Shown here one piece after another: positions 41,795 through 42,282 of a DNA stretch of 42,282 nucleotides. The DNA is taken from contig PLOR01000009.1 of assembly GCA_003142185.1 (NCBI GenBank), forward strand, positions 91,410 through 133,691. The letters run 5' to 3'. The number at the start of each line of letters is the position of its first letter. Positions within the stretch are counted from its first letter, which is position 1. The translations under genes were made by a program, and so were the position numbers. This DNA comes from Bryobacterales bacterium (GTDB taxonomy: Bacteria > Acidobacteriota > Terriglobia > Bryobacterales > Bryobacteraceae). The notes below the pieces were generated by a model, which did not search any database, had not been told where the DNA came from, and saw nothing but the letters and a program-made list of their open reading frames with translations.

Positions 41795-41816
41795 GGTGCA
41801 GGCCCCGGCCTGCACC
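41795..41816. terminator. hairpin just after the response regulator
   Basis: Arms GGTGCAGGCC and GGCCTGCACC with CC between them form a very stable stem seven bases after the stop. Only TTAT follows, so it is a weak intrinsic terminator at best, or another dispersed repeat. Confidence 0.5.
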
Positions 41817-41884
41817 TTATCCGTACTACTTGCCAGCGCGCGAGCCCGGCTGGTAGCCTGCACGTTCGTTGTCAATCGGCTCCC

Positions 41885-42115
41885 GTGAGGCAGGTCCCCG
41901 ACCTGCCAACAGCGTGGGGCAGGATGATATCCGACGCGCCGCTTGTTCCATCGGCTCGGTGGGGCAGGCGCTTCCGCCTGCCAACCCGCAACCGGTGGGG
42001 CAGGTCCCCGACGTCCCCGGCCTGCCAACGCCGGGGCGAAGCCCGGCCGGTTCTTCCCCGCGCTCGTAGGGGCCGGGCATGCCCGACCCAGTGGGGCAGG
42101 TCCCCGACCTGCCAA
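41885..42115. repeat. cluster of GTGGGGCA-type hairpin repeats
   Basis: At least four hairpin copies (41885-41909, 41959-41984, 41995-42028, 42091-42115) plus a shortened one at 41914. Each begins GTGGGGCAGG (GTGAGGCAGG in the first) and ends CCTGCCAA, with a variable centre such as TCCCCGA or CGCTTCCG. Another fold-back, GGGCATGCCC, lies at 42076-42085. The whole tail from 41817 to the window end contains no convincing gene. Confidence 0.7.
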
Positions 42116-42261
42116 ATGCCGACCGCTAGCCCAGCCGCCCGTGCAACCTTCAGTCACAACCCATCTCCCTCACTAACTCAATCACTTACCTCTCAAACCC
42201 CTTGACGCACCCCTTATCCTTGAATTGGGACTGTGGCGCCAGGCACCGCTGCTAGTCCTTA

Positions 42262-42277
42262 CTTGCTGGCCAGCAAG
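42262..42277. repeat. 16-bp perfect palindrome near window end
   Basis: CTTGCTGGCCAGCAAG is fully self-complementary. The context is cut off by the window end, so its relation to a gene cannot be judged. Confidence 0.35.
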
Positions 42278-42282
42278 CGTTG

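Overview
The window is GC-rich, tightly packed bacterial chromosome and looks like Acidobacteria of the Solibacter/Bryobacter type. The main reason is the repeated use of the secreted C-terminal domain first defined in Solibacter (TIGR03437). Other hints are a secreted Gfo/Idh/MocA oxidoreductase, many secreted beta-propeller proteins and numerous dispersed palindromic repeats. No phage, insertion sequence, CRISPR array or rRNA was found; the only RNA gene is one tRNA-Ser(GGA).

Layout. (1) 1-5101: sugar use, with a ribulokinase (cut by the window start) and a fucose/arabinose-type isomerase on the minus strand, divergent from a secreted GH42 beta-galactosidase. (2) 5259-10660: tRNA-Ser, a RoxA-like di-haem cytochrome lipoprotein, and a YbbA/YbbP-like ABC ATPase and permease separated by a palindromic element. 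(3) 10915-15461: a 12-repeat FG-GAP/VCBS protein ending in the Solibacter domain, coupled to a second Solibacter-domain protein. (4) 15573-22199: a five-gene efflux operon with three successive HlyD-type adaptors, a MacB-like permease without an ATPase domain and a TolC-like channel. (5) 22400-28506: a divergent locus with a fused circularly permuted ATP-grasp/alpha-E protein and a transglutaminase on the minus strand, and two more transglutaminases plus an N-formylglutamate-amidohydrolase-like enzyme on the plus strand. (6) 28652-34669: a secreted protein, an isoprenylcysteine-methyltransferase-like membrane protein, a secreted oxidoreductase, a MATE transporter and a secreted amidohydrolase. 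(7) 34745-37695: a second coupled pair of Solibacter-domain protein and beta-propeller. (8) 37838-41788: a DUF2461 protein divergent from murB, then a NarX/NarL-type histidine kinase and response regulator. (9) 41789-42282: a repeat-filled tail with no gene.

The best candidate for a poorly described system is region 5. An amidoligase-type enzyme, a helical partner domain, three cysteine-peptidase-fold proteins (one lacking the usual catalytic histidine) and an amidohydrolase together suggest making or trimming an unusual amide or peptide; no substrate is known. Two patterns cut across the window. First, several genes have a TANNAT -10-like hexamer exactly seven bases before the start codon and no Shine-Dalgarno sequence, which suggests leaderless transcription. 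Second, several families of hairpin-bearing repeats sit between genes, including a dispersed element that carries a Rho-independent terminator.
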